From assembly GCA_910586455.1 (NCBI GenBank), contig CAJUHX010000028.1:1-25354 (forward strand): 25,354 nt of DNA, written 5' to 3'. The stretch comes from an uncultured Muribaculaceae bacterium. Lineage in GTDB: Bacteria; Bacteroidota; Bacteroidia; Bacteroidales; Muribaculaceae. Below the pieces are notes generated by a model that saw nothing but the letters and a program-made list of their open reading frames with translations, ran no database searches and had not been told where the DNA came from. Position numbers and translations under genes: made by a program. Within the stretch, counting starts at the first letter, position 1; every line of letters begins with the position of its first letter. Positions 15,572-23,149 of the stretch are shown here, in pieces.

Positions 15572-15805
15572 ATGACAAAAACACTGCTTTTAAGCATAAG
15601 CCTGCTCGGCGTAGCATTCGTACTGCTGGGCATAAAAGTGCTTTTTGTGAAAGGCGCCCGCTTCCCCTCGGGGCACGCCCACTCGTCGCCGCAGCTGAGG
15701 CAGCGCGGCGTTGCCTGCGAAGCACACAGCGCCAAATCGCCAAGCAGAAACGCCATTAAAACCGACAGCAAACCAAATCAGAAAATTCACGACAATAAAG
15801 TATAA
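15572..15805 (+). CDS. Small single-pass membrane protein, conserved hypothetical
   Basis: A 77-aa protein with one hydrophobic helix at 4-26, then KGARFPSGHAHSSPQLRQRG (27-46), a cysteine and a basic, polar tail. The FPxxH..S..LRxRGxxC pattern recalls short conserved Bacteroidales membrane proteins of unknown function (from memory, not checked). The promoter directly upstream and the nine-base gap to the ompH gene support it as a real gene and the first of the operon. Confidence 0.7.
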   Translation: MTKTLLLSISLLGVAFVLLGIKVLFVKGARFPSGHAHSSPQLRQRGVACEAHSAKSPSRNAIKTDSKPNQKIHDNKV

Positions 15806-15814
15806 ATACATCTC

Positions 15815-16462
15815 ATGAAGAAAATCATCCTCGCCGTGCCCGCATTCGCACTCCTCGTAAGCTCCCTCGCTCTAACCGGCTGCGGCGAAAACGGCAAGTC
15901 CGACAAAGACACCGTATCCAACGTACGCAAAGAAACTGCGGCACACACCGCAACCACAAACATCGCTTTCGTGAACATGGACACCGTTTACAGCCAGTAC
16001 ACACTCGCTAAAGAACTCAACGCAGAAAGCGAAAAATACGCCACCGACCACCAGCGCTGGGCAAACAACCAGCAGCAGTCGCTCCAGAACTCGCTCAACA
16101 AACTCCAGCAGAAAGTACAGGCCGGACAAATGACCCAGACAGCCGCCGAAGAAGAATACAACCAGATAATGCGCCGCGGACAAACCCTCGACGCCGAAGG
16201 CCAAAGACGAGCCACCGCAACCCAGGAACTAATAGCCGCAAACGCAAAACGAGTACAAGACTCGATACACAACTACCTGGTTGACTTCAACGCCGAAAAC
16301 AAATTCGACGCAATACTCAGCACCGACATGACTTCGCCCGTGCTGATTTACAACCCCGCGCTCGACATAACCGACCAAGTAGTCAAAGGCCTCAACGCTC
16401 GCTACAAAGCACCCGCAAAAGAAGAACCCAAAAACGAAGAAAAAACAGCCGACAAAAAATAA
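15815..16462 (+). CDS. OmpH/Skp family lipoprotein
   Basis: A 215-aa OmpH-family protein, related to the periplasmic chaperone Skp that keeps outer-membrane proteins unfolded. The signal ends in the lipobox LTGC with Cys23 as the lipid anchor. IAFVNMDTVYSQYTLAKEL (49-67) is the conserved start of the OmpH domain. A long Gln/Ala/Glu-rich coiled coil (about 70-150) and a C-terminal FDAILSTDM...LDITDQVVKGLN segment follow. The tail is Lys/Glu-rich and low-complexity. The gene lies three bases before the nuclease gene. Confidence 0.88.
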   Translation: MKKIILAVPAFALLVSSLALTGCGENGKSDKDTVSNVRKETAAHTATTNIAFVNMDTVYSQYTLAKELNAESEKYATDHQRWANNQQQSLQNSLNKLQQKVQAGQMTQTAAEEEYNQIMRRGQTLDAEGQRRATATQELIAANAKRVQDSIHNYLVDFNAENKFDAILSTDMTSPVLIYNPALDITDQVVKGLNARYKAPAKEEPKNEEKTADKK

Positions 16463-16465
16463 CGG

Positions 16466-17335
16466 ATGTCAAAACGATACCCACGCACAAGGCACCCTCG
16501 CAAAAGCCAGGGTGCCTTGATTGCTAAAATAGCACTCGCAGCAATACTGCTGATCGGCCTGGCTCTATACACAAGCCGGAACATACAACCACAAACCGAC
16601 CGGACCGCAAACCGGCAGACAATACCCGGACAGGCACAGCTGTGGAAAATAACCACACCCCCGGACCTGCCCGAAATAATGGCACACTACACCGGATTCA
16701 CAGTATCGTTCAACCCCGACATGCACGTGCCCAACTACGTAATATGGGAACTCACAGCCCTTGAAGCACAAGCCGACTCAGTAACACGCAGCGGAGCAAA
16801 ATTCACCTGTGACTACAGCATCGAAGGCTGCCCGACCACAAACGACTACCGAAACAGCGGATTCGACCGCGGACACATATGCCCCGCCGCTGACATGAAA
16901 TGGAGCCGACAGGCAATGGACGACTGCCACAACATGACCAACATCGTGCCACAGACACACAAACTAAACAGCGGCCCCTGGCAGACACTCGAATCAAACT
17001 GCCGCAAATGGGCCCTGCGCGACTCCGCACTCATAATAATAAGCGGCCCCGTACTCACCGACCACCTCAGCCGGCGCATAGGCACAACAGGCGTAATAGT
17101 GCCCGAACGATTCTTCAAAGTAATACTCGCGCCATACGCCAACCCGCCACGCGGCATAGCATTCATAATGAACAACTACGACACCACCGGAGGCGTACAA
17201 CCCACCGCCACAACCATCGACGAAGTAGAAACCATCACCGGATTCGACTTCTTCGCGGCACTCCCCGACGAAATCGAAAACCAGGTAGAATCACAATCCA
17301 ACTACCAGCAATGGCAACGACTCAAAACACGATAA
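16466..17335 (+). CDS. Membrane-anchored DNA/RNA non-specific endonuclease
   Basis: A 289-aa nuclease of the beta-beta-alpha-Me (NUC/EndA) family. The catalytic DRGH is at 134-137 in FDRGHICPAADM, and the metal-ligand region is MTNIVPQTHKLNSGPWQ (157-173). An N-terminal basic stretch followed by one hydrophobic helix (18-36) suggests an anchored or exported enzyme, so it should act in the envelope or outside. It begins three bases after ompH, and its last 25 bases overlap the start of mnmE, so the two are translationally coupled. No immunity gene is visible next to it, as expected for an exported scavenging nuclease. Its coding strand is unusually A+C rich, like mnmE. Confidence 0.9.
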   Translation: MSKRYPRTRHPRKSQGALIAKIALAAILLIGLALYTSRNIQPQTDRTANRQTIPGQAQLWKITTPPDLPEIMAHYTGFTVSFNPDMHVPNYVIWELTALEAQADSVTRSGAKFTCDYSIEGCPTTNDYRNSGFDRGHICPAADMKWSRQAMDDCHNMTNIVPQTHKLNSGPWQTLESNCRKWALRDSALIIISGPVLTDHLSRRIGTTGVIVPERFFKVILAPYANPPRGIAFIMNNYDTTGGVQPTATTIDEVETITGFDFFAALPDEIENQVESQSNYQQWQRLKTR

Positions 17336-18702
17336 CCACCGACACCATCTGCGCCATATCAACCCCACACGGCACAGGAGGCATAGCCGTAGCCCGCATC
17401 AGCGGACCACAAGCCATACAAAACGCAGGCAAAATATGGCAAGGAACCAACCTCGCCACAGCCCAAAGCCACAGCGCACACCTCGGCACAATACTCGACA
17501 CCGACAACCGGCCACTCGACCAAGGCATCGCAACCATATACCGCAGCCCACGCTCATACACCGGCGAAGACACCGTCGAACTATCAGTACACGGCTCACT
17601 GTGGATACAGCGCGAACTGCTCAACACCCTCTGCCACGCCGGCTGCCGAATAGCCGAACCCGGCGAATTCACACGCCGCGCATTCAGCAACCGGCGCCTC
17701 AGCCTCACACAGGCCGAAGCCGTAGCCGACATGATAGCATCATCAAGCCGCGCAGCACACCGCATAGCCATAAACCACCTGCGCGGAAACTTCACACAAC
17801 GCCTCAACCAGCTACACCAGAACCTGCTGCAACTCGCATCACTAATCGAACTCGAACTCGACTTCTCGGAAGAAGAAGTCGAATTCGCATCACGACAACA
17901 ACTACATCAGCTCGCCACCGAACTCAAACACGAACTCCAGCACCTCAGCGACAGCTACCGCACCGGAGCAGCCATAAAACAAGGCATACCCGTAGCCATA
18001 ATCGGCGCCACCAACGCCGGAAAATCATCACTGCTCAACACCCTTGTAGGCGACCAGCGCGCAATCGTAAGCGACATCCACGGCACCACACGCGACATAG
18101 TCGAAGACAGCGCCGAAATAGGCGACTACCTGTTCCGCTTCCTCGACACAGCAGGCCTGCGCCACACCACCGACACCATCGAACAGATAGGCATCGAACG
18201 CAGCCTTCAGGCAGCGCACAGCGCCCGCATAATACTCCTCGTAGCCGACGCCACCACCCGGCCCGACCCACAAGCCATCGACACCGCGCGCAACAGCCCC
18301 GACGCTCACATAATACTCGTGGCCAACAAAACCGACCTGCCCCGGGCCGACACCGCTCCCCTACTCCACACCGCCCGAGAGCTCTCCGCCCCATTGGTAA
18401 GCCTCAGCGCGGCCACCGGCGCCGGCATCGACACCCTCCGCCGGGCCCTCGTATCAGCCATCGAAAGCGAAGGCGACACCGGCTCCGAGCTGCTCGTCAC
18501 CAACGCCCGTCAGGCCCAGGCCCTGCAGCGCGCTGCTGACAGCACCGCCCGTGTAATATCCGGCCTCGAAACCGGCCTGAGCGGCGACTTCATCGCCCAG
18601 GACCTCCGTCAGACCATGCACTATCTGAGCGAAGTCAGCGGCGAAATCACCACTCCCGACATCCTCCAAAACATCTTCACCCGCTTTTGCATCGGAAAAT
18701 GA
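17311..18702 (+). CDS. mnmE: tRNA uridine-5-carboxymethylaminomethyl modification GTPase
   Basis: A 463-aa GTPase that, with MnmG, installs the cmnm5 group on the wobble uridine of several tRNAs. The N-terminal folate-binding domain starts DTICAISTPHGTGGIAVARI. The helical domain carries an inserted G domain: GATNAGKS (232-239), HGTTRD (257-262), DTAG (279-282) and NKTD (339-342). The protein ends FCIGK, the C-terminal motif with the essential cysteine. The ATG at 17311 gives the standard length; the frame stays open upstream only because this strand is poor in T. It is the last gene of the operon and the last resident gene before the mobile element. Confidence 0.97.
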   Translation: MATTQNTITTDTICAISTPHGTGGIAVARISGPQAIQNAGKIWQGTNLATAQSHSAHLGTILDTDNRPLDQGIATIYRSPRSYTGEDTVELSVHGSLWIQRELLNTLCHAGCRIAEPGEFTRRAFSNRRLSLTQAEAVADMIASSSRAAHRIAINHLRGNFTQRLNQLHQNLLQLASLIELELDFSEEEVEFASRQQLHQLATELKHELQHLSDSYRTGAAIKQGIPVAIIGATNAGKSSLLNTLVGDQRAIVSDIHGTTRDIVEDSAEIGDYLFRFLDTAGLRHTTDTIEQIGIERSLQAAHSARIILLVADATTRPDPQAIDTARNSPDAHIILVANKTDLPRADTAPLLHTARELSAPLVSLSAATGAGIDTLRRALVSAIESEGDTGSELLVTNARQAQALQRAADSTARVISGLETGLSGDFIAQDLRQTMHYLSEVSGEITTPDILQNIFTRFCIGK

Positions 18703-18710
18703 CAGAATAG

Positions 18711-18740
18711 TCACAAACCATCACAAATCATCACAAACCA
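18711..18740 (+). repeat. Three tandem 10-base repeats (TCACAAACCA)
   Basis: TCACAAACCA, TCACAAATCA, TCACAAACCA head to tail, one difference in 30 bases, starting eight bases after the mnmE stop. One copy per helical turn suits a DNA-binding protein such as an integrase arm domain. Confidence 0.85.
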
Positions 18741-18745
18741 TTAGT

Positions 18746-18775
18746 AAAGCGTCTCTTACGAGGCGCTTTTCTTTT
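18746..18775 (+). terminator. Terminator of the mnmE operon
   Basis: AAAGCGTCTC, loop TTAC, GAGGCGCTTTT followed by C and four T. The stem has one G-T pair. It stands 43 bases after the mnmE stop. Confidence 0.8.
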
Positions 18776-18808
18776 GCCCGTACTGCTCGTTTCTAACGGT
18801 TTCTGACT

Positions 18809-18865
18809 GCTTTTGGGCTTGTATTTGTATCCTGATTGTATCTCGTCAGCAATCAGGACAAAAGC
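18809..18865. repeat. Nested inverted repeat in the spacer
   Basis: GCTTTTG (18809-18815) pairs with CAAAAGC (18859-18865). Inside it TCCTGATTG (18830-18838) pairs with CAATCAGGA (18850-18858) around an 11-base centre. GCTTTTG recurs in direct orientation at 18683 (inside mnmE) and at 18924. It may be a recombinase core site or an operator. Confidence 0.6.
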
Positions 18866-18888
18866 GGAGAGATAAGTGATAGACGATT

Positions 18889-18928
18889 TACACGTCAGTA
18901 CACGTCGATACACGCCCATACACGCTTT
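18889..18928 (+). repeat. Four TACACG repeats with a 10-base period
   Basis: TACACG begins at 18889, 18899, 18909 and 18919, each followed by a different four-base filler. The exact 10-base step places all copies on one face of the helix. The array ends about 45 bases before the four-module HTH gene. It is probably a protein-binding array (HTH protein or integrase arms). Confidence 0.85.
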
Positions 18929-18970
18929 TGACGATATAACTGGCGAATTAACCACGCATATCAGAAAAAT

Positions 18971-19867
18971 ATGAGCAGTAACATTGAAATTGAGAAGACG
19001 TGCCAGTGGTGTGGAAAACGGTTCATTGCCCGCACTACTGTGACCGCCTATTGCTCCCACAGATGTTCTGGTTTAGCTTACAAAGAGCGTAAACGGCAGA
19101 AGAAGGTTGAGCAATGTAAAGAAGAGCAAAAGCGAGTCCAAACCGGACAAGCAGAAATTCAGGAGAAAGAATTTCTATCTCCAAGAGACGCTGCACAACT
19201 GGTTGGTGTATGTTATAAAACTTTCTACAACTACATCAACAATGGTTCCATCAAGGCATGGAAGATGAAGCGGAAGACATTGGTTCGACGTGTCGATGTG
19301 GAGGATTTATTTACGGCTTCACCTGAAAGGCTCACCGTTGAAAAAGAGGAAAAGGCTATCACTGATTTCTACACAACGCAAGAGGTGCTTGAAAAATATA
19401 AGCTCTCAAACGGCTGGTTTTGGAAGGTTGCCAAAGAACAGAAATTTCCAAAGACAGTCTATCGTGGAAAGAATCTTTGGAGTAAAGCACATGTTGATAG
19501 ATTCTTTGGCAAGAAATCGCCAGTTGATGACATTGAAGACTGGTACACGGTACCAGAAATTCAGGAGAAATTCGGCATGACTCTCTCTGCAATTTACAAT
19601 CATGTATCCAAAAATGGAATTCCGAAGAAGAAGTTTGGAAAGACCGTAAAATACTCAAAGAGTCTTTTTGATGTATCAAAGGGCATCGCTGAACCGGAAC
19701 CTCCTAAGGACTATACATACGCGGAAGCTATGGAAAAATTTGGTATGACCCGTGACCAACTCCATCATTACATCAAGCGATATAATATACCCAGAGTAAA
19801 GAAAGGCAAATTCACATACATATCCCGGAAGGAACTGGATGATTTGCTTGCTCCGCCGTCGATTTAG
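18971..19867 (+). CDS. Protein with four tandem MerR/excisionase-type HTH modules and a zinc-finger-like N-terminus
   Basis: A 298-aa putative DNA-binding protein. Cys11, Cys14, Cys28 and Cys32 form a short zinc-finger-like start. A Lys/Gln-rich linker follows, then four similar units of about 50 residues at 68-117, 133-180, 191-238 and 249-294. Each has a start like 'fltprdAaqlvGV..ktfYnyinnG' and an end like 'KkL.sRkdVdelf', typical of HTH_17/excisionase folds. No other enzymatic motif is seen. It lies directly before the integrase gene, so a role as directionality factor or regulator of the element is likely (inference). Four repeats upstream match four modules. No TAnnTTTG promoter is seen before it. 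Confidence 0.7.
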   Translation: MSSNIEIEKTCQWCGKRFIARTTVTAYCSHRCSGLAYKERKRQKKVEQCKEEQKRVQTGQAEIQEKEFLSPRDAAQLVGVCYKTFYNYINNGSIKAWKMKRKTLVRRVDVEDLFTASPERLTVEKEEKAITDFYTTQEVLEKYKLSNGWFWKVAKEQKFPKTVYRGKNLWSKAHVDRFFGKKSPVDDIEDWYTVPEIQEKFGMTLSAIYNHVSKNGIPKKKFGKTVKYSKSLFDVSKGIAEPEPPKDYTYAEAMEKFGMTRDQLHHYIKRYNIPRVKKGKFTYISRKELDDLLAPPSI

Positions 19868-19890
19868 TCGAAATCGGCGATTGTGACAGG

Positions 19891-19910
19891 ATGGTGAGCG
19901 TTTTCACCAT
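19891..19910. repeat. Inverted repeat before the integrase promoter
   Basis: ATGGTGA and TCACCAT enclose GCGTTT. No T-run follows, so an operator is more likely than a terminator. It covers the place where the -33 box of the integrase promoter should be. Confidence 0.55.
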
Positions 19911-19922
19911 TCAAACACCATC

Positions 19923-19930
19923 TACCTTTG
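19923..19930 (+). promoter_or_regulatory. -7 element of the integrase promoter
   Basis: TACCTTTG, an exact TAnnTTTG match, 33 bases before the integrase ATG. There is no TTG at the right distance; the inverted repeat at 19891-19910 occupies that place. This would fit a promoter that needs or is blocked by a regulator. Confidence 0.55.
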
Positions 19931-19963
19931 CAACAGAAAATTAACTCAAACAAAATACAAAAA

Positions 19964-21064
19964 ATGGATACCTGCACTAAAGTATTCCTTCGCCGTAAGG
20001 AAATCTCAGGTGGACGCCTCTCGCTCTACCTTGACTTCTATCCGCCCATCCGTAATCCTCACACTAACAGGCTCAGCCGTCGTGAGGGACTGGGCATCTA
20101 TCTGTACGCCAACCCTCAGTCCGCCCGTGAGCGTGAGTTCAATGCCTCAATGGAGGAGAAAGCGGAGGCCATACGTTGCCGCCGCTTTGAGCAACTGCTC
20201 AACGAACAGTTTGGCTTTCTCGACAAAGAGAAGATGCGCATGGACTTCTTGGACTATTTCCGTAAGAAATGCTACAAGAAGCATCAGAAGTGGAAAGTGG
20301 TCTATGAACACTTCTCCGACTTCTGCCGGGGAAAATGCCTTCTCGGTGAGGTGACTGAGGATTTCTGCAAGAGATTTCAGAAATACCTCCTTGAAGGTGG
20401 CCGTCGTGATGACCGTAAAGGCACACTCGCCCACAACTCTATTGCCGGCTATTGGTCAACATTCCGCGCCCTGCTGAAAGAAGCATATCAGGAGAAGCTG
20501 CTCCGCGAGAACATCAACGACTATCTGACCAAAATCGAATGGAAGGATACCAAGATTGAGTTCCTTTCACTTGATGAAGTGAAAAAGTTGGCCGCCACGC
20601 CTTGTAAGCATGAGGTACTGAAACGTGCTGCACTATTCTCCTGCCTGACAGGACTCCGTATAAGCGATATTCAGCAACTGTCGTGGGAGCACATCATCAA
20701 GGCTGAGGATGGATATGTGATGCGTCTGCGTACTGAGAAAACCGAGGAGGAAGCCAATCTTCCGATTACTGAGGAAGCATTGGAACTCTGTGGGGAACGA
20801 AGCGAGGGACTTGTCTTCAAAGAACTGAAACGCTCAATGATAAACTATCCGCTTAAAGCGTGGATAGCTGAAGCCGGAATCACACGTCGAATCACATTCC
20901 ACTGCTTCCGCCACACTTATGCTACCCTGCTCTCACACAACGGAGTCCCCATCTACACTATCTCAAAAATGCTCACTCACCGCAGTGTGAAGAACACTCA
21001 AAAATATGCGGAAGTGACAGACCCTGACAAGCGCTCCGCCGCCAAGACAATCTCACTGAAATAA
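19964..21064 (+). CDS. Tyrosine site-specific recombinase (integrase)
   Basis: A 366-aa phage-integrase-family enzyme with the three-part layout of Bacteroidetes integrases: an N-terminal arm-type domain (about 5-65), a SAM-like core-binding domain (about 90-185) and a catalytic domain. The catalytic set is complete: Arg232 in TGLRISD, Lys259 in RTEKT as the probable lysine, His313 and Arg316 in HCFRH, His339 in LTHRS and the nucleophile Tyr348 in NTQKYAEVT. It therefore looks active. I chose the ATG at 19964; a TTG at 19928 would place the promoter box inside the gene. The gene reads into the element, away from mnmE. Confidence 0.93.
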   Translation: MDTCTKVFLRRKEISGGRLSLYLDFYPPIRNPHTNRLSRREGLGIYLYANPQSAREREFNASMEEKAEAIRCRRFEQLLNEQFGFLDKEKMRMDFLDYFRKKCYKKHQKWKVVYEHFSDFCRGKCLLGEVTEDFCKRFQKYLLEGGRRDDRKGTLAHNSIAGYWSTFRALLKEAYQEKLLRENINDYLTKIEWKDTKIEFLSLDEVKKLAATPCKHEVLKRAALFSCLTGLRISDIQQLSWEHIIKAEDGYVMRLRTEKTEEEANLPITEEALELCGERSEGLVFKELKRSMINYPLKAWIAEAGITRRITFHCFRHTYATLLSHNGVPIYTISKMLTHRSVKNTQKYAEVTDPDKRSAAKTISLK

Positions 21065-21084
21065 ACTCAGTAATCTACATGAAT

Positions 21085-21123
21085 AAGACCGCCATCGGAC
21101 AGTGACATCCGGTGACGGTCTTT
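21085..21123 (+). terminator. Terminator behind the integrase gene
   Basis: A 15-base stem (21085-21099 with 21108-21122) with one mismatch, an eight-base loop and a short T-rich tail. It separates two convergent genes and may act in both directions. Confidence 0.8.
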
Positions 21124-21124
21124 C

Positions 21125-21508
21125 TCATTTTGCAACATTTCTTGGGCGTGTGCCTTTCCTTAGATTGGCTTCCATATCCTCAAAGCTCTGGATTTTGGAA
21201 ACGCTTTTGTTCCCTTTGACAACATTGACAAGTTCATCTTCGATGAATTTCCATTCCTTGTCGCCGGGATCCTTATAGGCCGGTAACTTACCCTCACGGG
21301 CAAGAGCATAAATGGTTGACTTTGCTTTGCCAAGTATCAGACAAGCACGGTCTATTCCTATAAAATTTACAGACTGTTTGGAATTCTCACTGAGAGCGGC
21401 GAGTTGACCTCTCAACTCACATACCTCTCTTGACAGCTCCTTGACAAGGGCTGTCAGCGACATCACTGCACCCGGCAGCTGGTCGAAAGACAATGAATCT
21501 TGAGCCAT
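21125..21508 (-). CDS. Small helix-turn-helix (excisionase-like) protein
   Basis: A 127-aa protein. A short coiled coil (18-42, leucine-spaced) is followed by a winged-HTH excisionase pattern: FIGIDRACLILGKAKSTIYALAREGKLPAYKDPGDKEWKF (49-88), then an acidic/basic tail. Such proteins often direct excision in Bacteroidetes mobile elements. I use the ATG at 21508, because the promoter box and the 32-base dyad lie inside the longer open frame. The gene converges on the integrase. Confidence 0.75.
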   Translation of the reverse strand: MAQDSLSFDQLPGAVMSLTALVKELSREVCELRGQLAALSENSKQSVNFIGIDRACLILGKAKSTIYALAREGKLPAYKDPGDKEWKFIEDELVNVVKGNKSVSKIQSFEDMEANLRKGTRPRNVAK

Positions 21509-21515
21509 GGTAAAT

Positions 21516-21547
21516 GCGGTGACTTCAACCGAAGCTGAAATCACCGC
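21516..21547. repeat. 32-base dyad with a TTCG centre at the HTH gene promoter
   Basis: On the minus strand 14 bases starting GCGGTGATTT pair with 14 ending GTCACCGC around TTCG, with two G-T pairs; a C-G pair closes the tetraloop. The dyad begins at the last base of the -7 box and ends eight bases before the ATG. It may work as an operator for the gene's own product or as a leader hairpin. Confidence 0.65.
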
Positions 21548-21554
21548 AAAGATA
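21547..21554 (-). promoter_or_regulatory. -7 element of the small HTH gene
   Basis: TATCTTTG on the minus strand, an exact TAnnTTTG match, 38 bases before the ATG. The upstream gene stop is at 21617. No TTG is at the usual distance. Confidence 0.5.
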
Positions 21555-21616
21555 GCCGGTGTTTTGATGGTGAAAGTGGTCACTATTGCACAACAATCCG
21601 ACTTTTTAGACAAATA

Positions 21617-22483
21617 TTATGCGGCATCCTCATCATCTTCGATATTCTCACCTAAATTGTATGGCATGGGAACATCATCATCGGCCATATCAGCGAGAGC
21701 ACACTCTTTCGCAGAGACAGAATCAGATTTATGCTTTCGTGGGTTTGAAGCTTTTCTCTCTCCATTTTCCTTCTTTTCCGCGGACTGCTTATTTCCACAT
21801 ATGTCAGGATTGATTTTTATGGTACCTGTCATTGGATTGTTTCTCAACTTACGTTCAATAGTCTGCACTTCTGTATTACGGAACGCATCTGCGAATACCT
21901 GTTTTAGAAACAATGCTGTGTGTGCACCCGATTTGCGGAAGGGCTTGGCAATGTTCCAACCAAAGTGCATGAGATCTGCTGTTGTGAGAACACGAGAGGT
22001 TTTCACTTCGGTCGAAGCATCGAAATTCGGTGCAAAGTTCAAGTGAATGAAATTGATCACATTCTCAATAAGGATAGTCAAGTCATGTTTAGATATATAA
22101 GGGGACATTACATCACCAACGTAAGTTATAACTTTCTTCTCAATGGCAAGAATCCTCTGCTCCTGCTTTTTAAGTGTCTTATCTCTGGTTACAGCATAGT
22201 CAATGACGAGATTGTCGTTATTCTTTGCTTTAGCTGGTTCTTTCTTCGTATTCGCCGTGAATCCCCATTTCTTAAATGCCCAATCGAATATCGGAGTCAG
22301 AATATCAATGATTATCGCATACAGAGCGATGAGAATTGAAAATGTTGAAACGAATACTACATTTGCATAGAGTGGTTCAAAGCCTTTTTCGACGGCCATT
22401 TCTCTGGCGGCAAGTGCCATCATCATGAATACAGATGCCATTAACAGCCACAGTGCCCAGTTGTCTTTGGAAATATTTTTCAT
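21617..22483 (-). CDS. Two-helix membrane protein of unknown function
   Basis: A 288-aa protein I do not recognise. Two hydrophobic helices (9-27 and 40-63) are followed by a basic linker, a short coiled coil (about 100-120), a predicted globular part (120-205) containing the stretches LTILIENVINFIHLNFAPNF and LMHFGWNIAKPF, and a charged tail ending EDDEDAA. The large C-terminal part probably faces the cytoplasm. It stands 21 bases after the 214-aa gene, so the two form an operon on the minus strand. A role tied to the mobile element, such as exclusion, regulation or defence, is open. Confidence 0.65.
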   Translation of the reverse strand: MKNISKDNWALWLLMASVFMMMALAAREMAVEKGFEPLYANVVFVSTFSILIALYAIIIDILTPIFDWAFKKWGFTANTKKEPAKAKNNDNLVIDYAVTRDKTLKKQEQRILAIEKKVITYVGDVMSPYISKHDLTILIENVINFIHLNFAPNFDASTEVKTSRVLTTADLMHFGWNIAKPFRKSGAHTALFLKQVFADAFRNTEVQTIERKLRNNPMTGTIKINPDICGNKQSAEKKENGERKASNPRKHKSDSVSAKECALADMADDDVPMPYNLGENIEDDEDAA

Positions 22484-22504
22484 AGTTGACGTGTGTTTTT
22501 ACGA

Positions 22505-23149
22505 TTATGATTTCAGTGATTTACGGTCGTCAATGATGCGAGATTTTACCACAAGCTCCTCATTGAAACTTGTGTACCAACGCTTCATAAACTGAGCATG
22601 GTCTCCATTCTGACGATTCTTGATATTGGCGAAGTTATTGTGCATCTGTCGGTCGGTCACGTTAGTACCGAGAAAGAGATTAACCTTCTCACGTACACGT
22701 GACTTACTAAGTTTGGGAAACAGTTTGAAAGCACAGCCGTGAATAAACTCAATTGAATCTATCAGGCTTATTTCTGCGCATTCTGTTGATGATGGAGTTA
22801 TCGGGATTGCTGTAGTGCAATCCATATCAACATTGCGACGGATAGCACTATGGCCGGTGATAAATGGAGAATGAAGATGTGAGAAATAATCTCGTATTTG
22901 ATGAAGGAATCCCACAGCTACGCCAATTACATGACAGACAGCATCAGAAGCACCTGTATAGGTCTTTTTATACAGTTCAAGTGTGCTTTCAAGTTTGATT
23001 AGTTCAGCATTATTCACGGCCCAGTCTTCCGGTGCAGAACAAACTGTGGTCACCTTATCAGCAAATTCGCCGAAATGAGCAGGAAAATCCTCATGGTTTT
23101 CTGTGATGATAATGGAAACCAGTTGGGTTCTGAGGTATGAATCAATCAT
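22505..23149 (-). CDS. Hypothetical protein (214 aa) of the element
   Basis: A soluble, mostly helical protein without a family I can name. The C-terminal stretch MHNNFANIKNRQNGDHAQFM (169-188) resembles, loosely, the IKxRxxxRTxFL endings of several Bacteroidetes mobile-element proteins. I start it at the ATG at 23149. It is preceded by AGGAGGT with four spacer bases and overlaps the end of the 39-codon ORF. A TTG at 23191 is possible but less likely, because it lies inside that ORF in another frame. Confidence 0.65.
   Translation of the reverse strand: MIDSYLRTQLVSIIITENHEDFPAHFGEFADKVTTVCSAPEDWAVNNAELIKLESTLELYKKTYTGASDAVCHVIGVAVGFLHQIRDYFSHLHSPFITGHSAIRRNVDMDCTTAIPITPSSTECAEISLIDSIEFIHGCAFKLFPKLSKSRVREKVNLFLGTNVTDRQMHNNFANIKNRQNGDHAQFMKRWYTSFNEELVVKSRIIDDRKSLKS

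Noticed and set aside
17436..18539. Plus-strand open frame of 367 codons in another phase of mnmE
   Set aside because: It reads as low-complexity His/Arg/Pro sequence. It is open only because the strand is poor in T, so stops are rare.
18711..18928. CRISPR-like array
   Set aside because: The repeats are only 6-10 bases with 0-4 base fillers, far too short for CRISPR repeats and spacers, and no cas genes are near.
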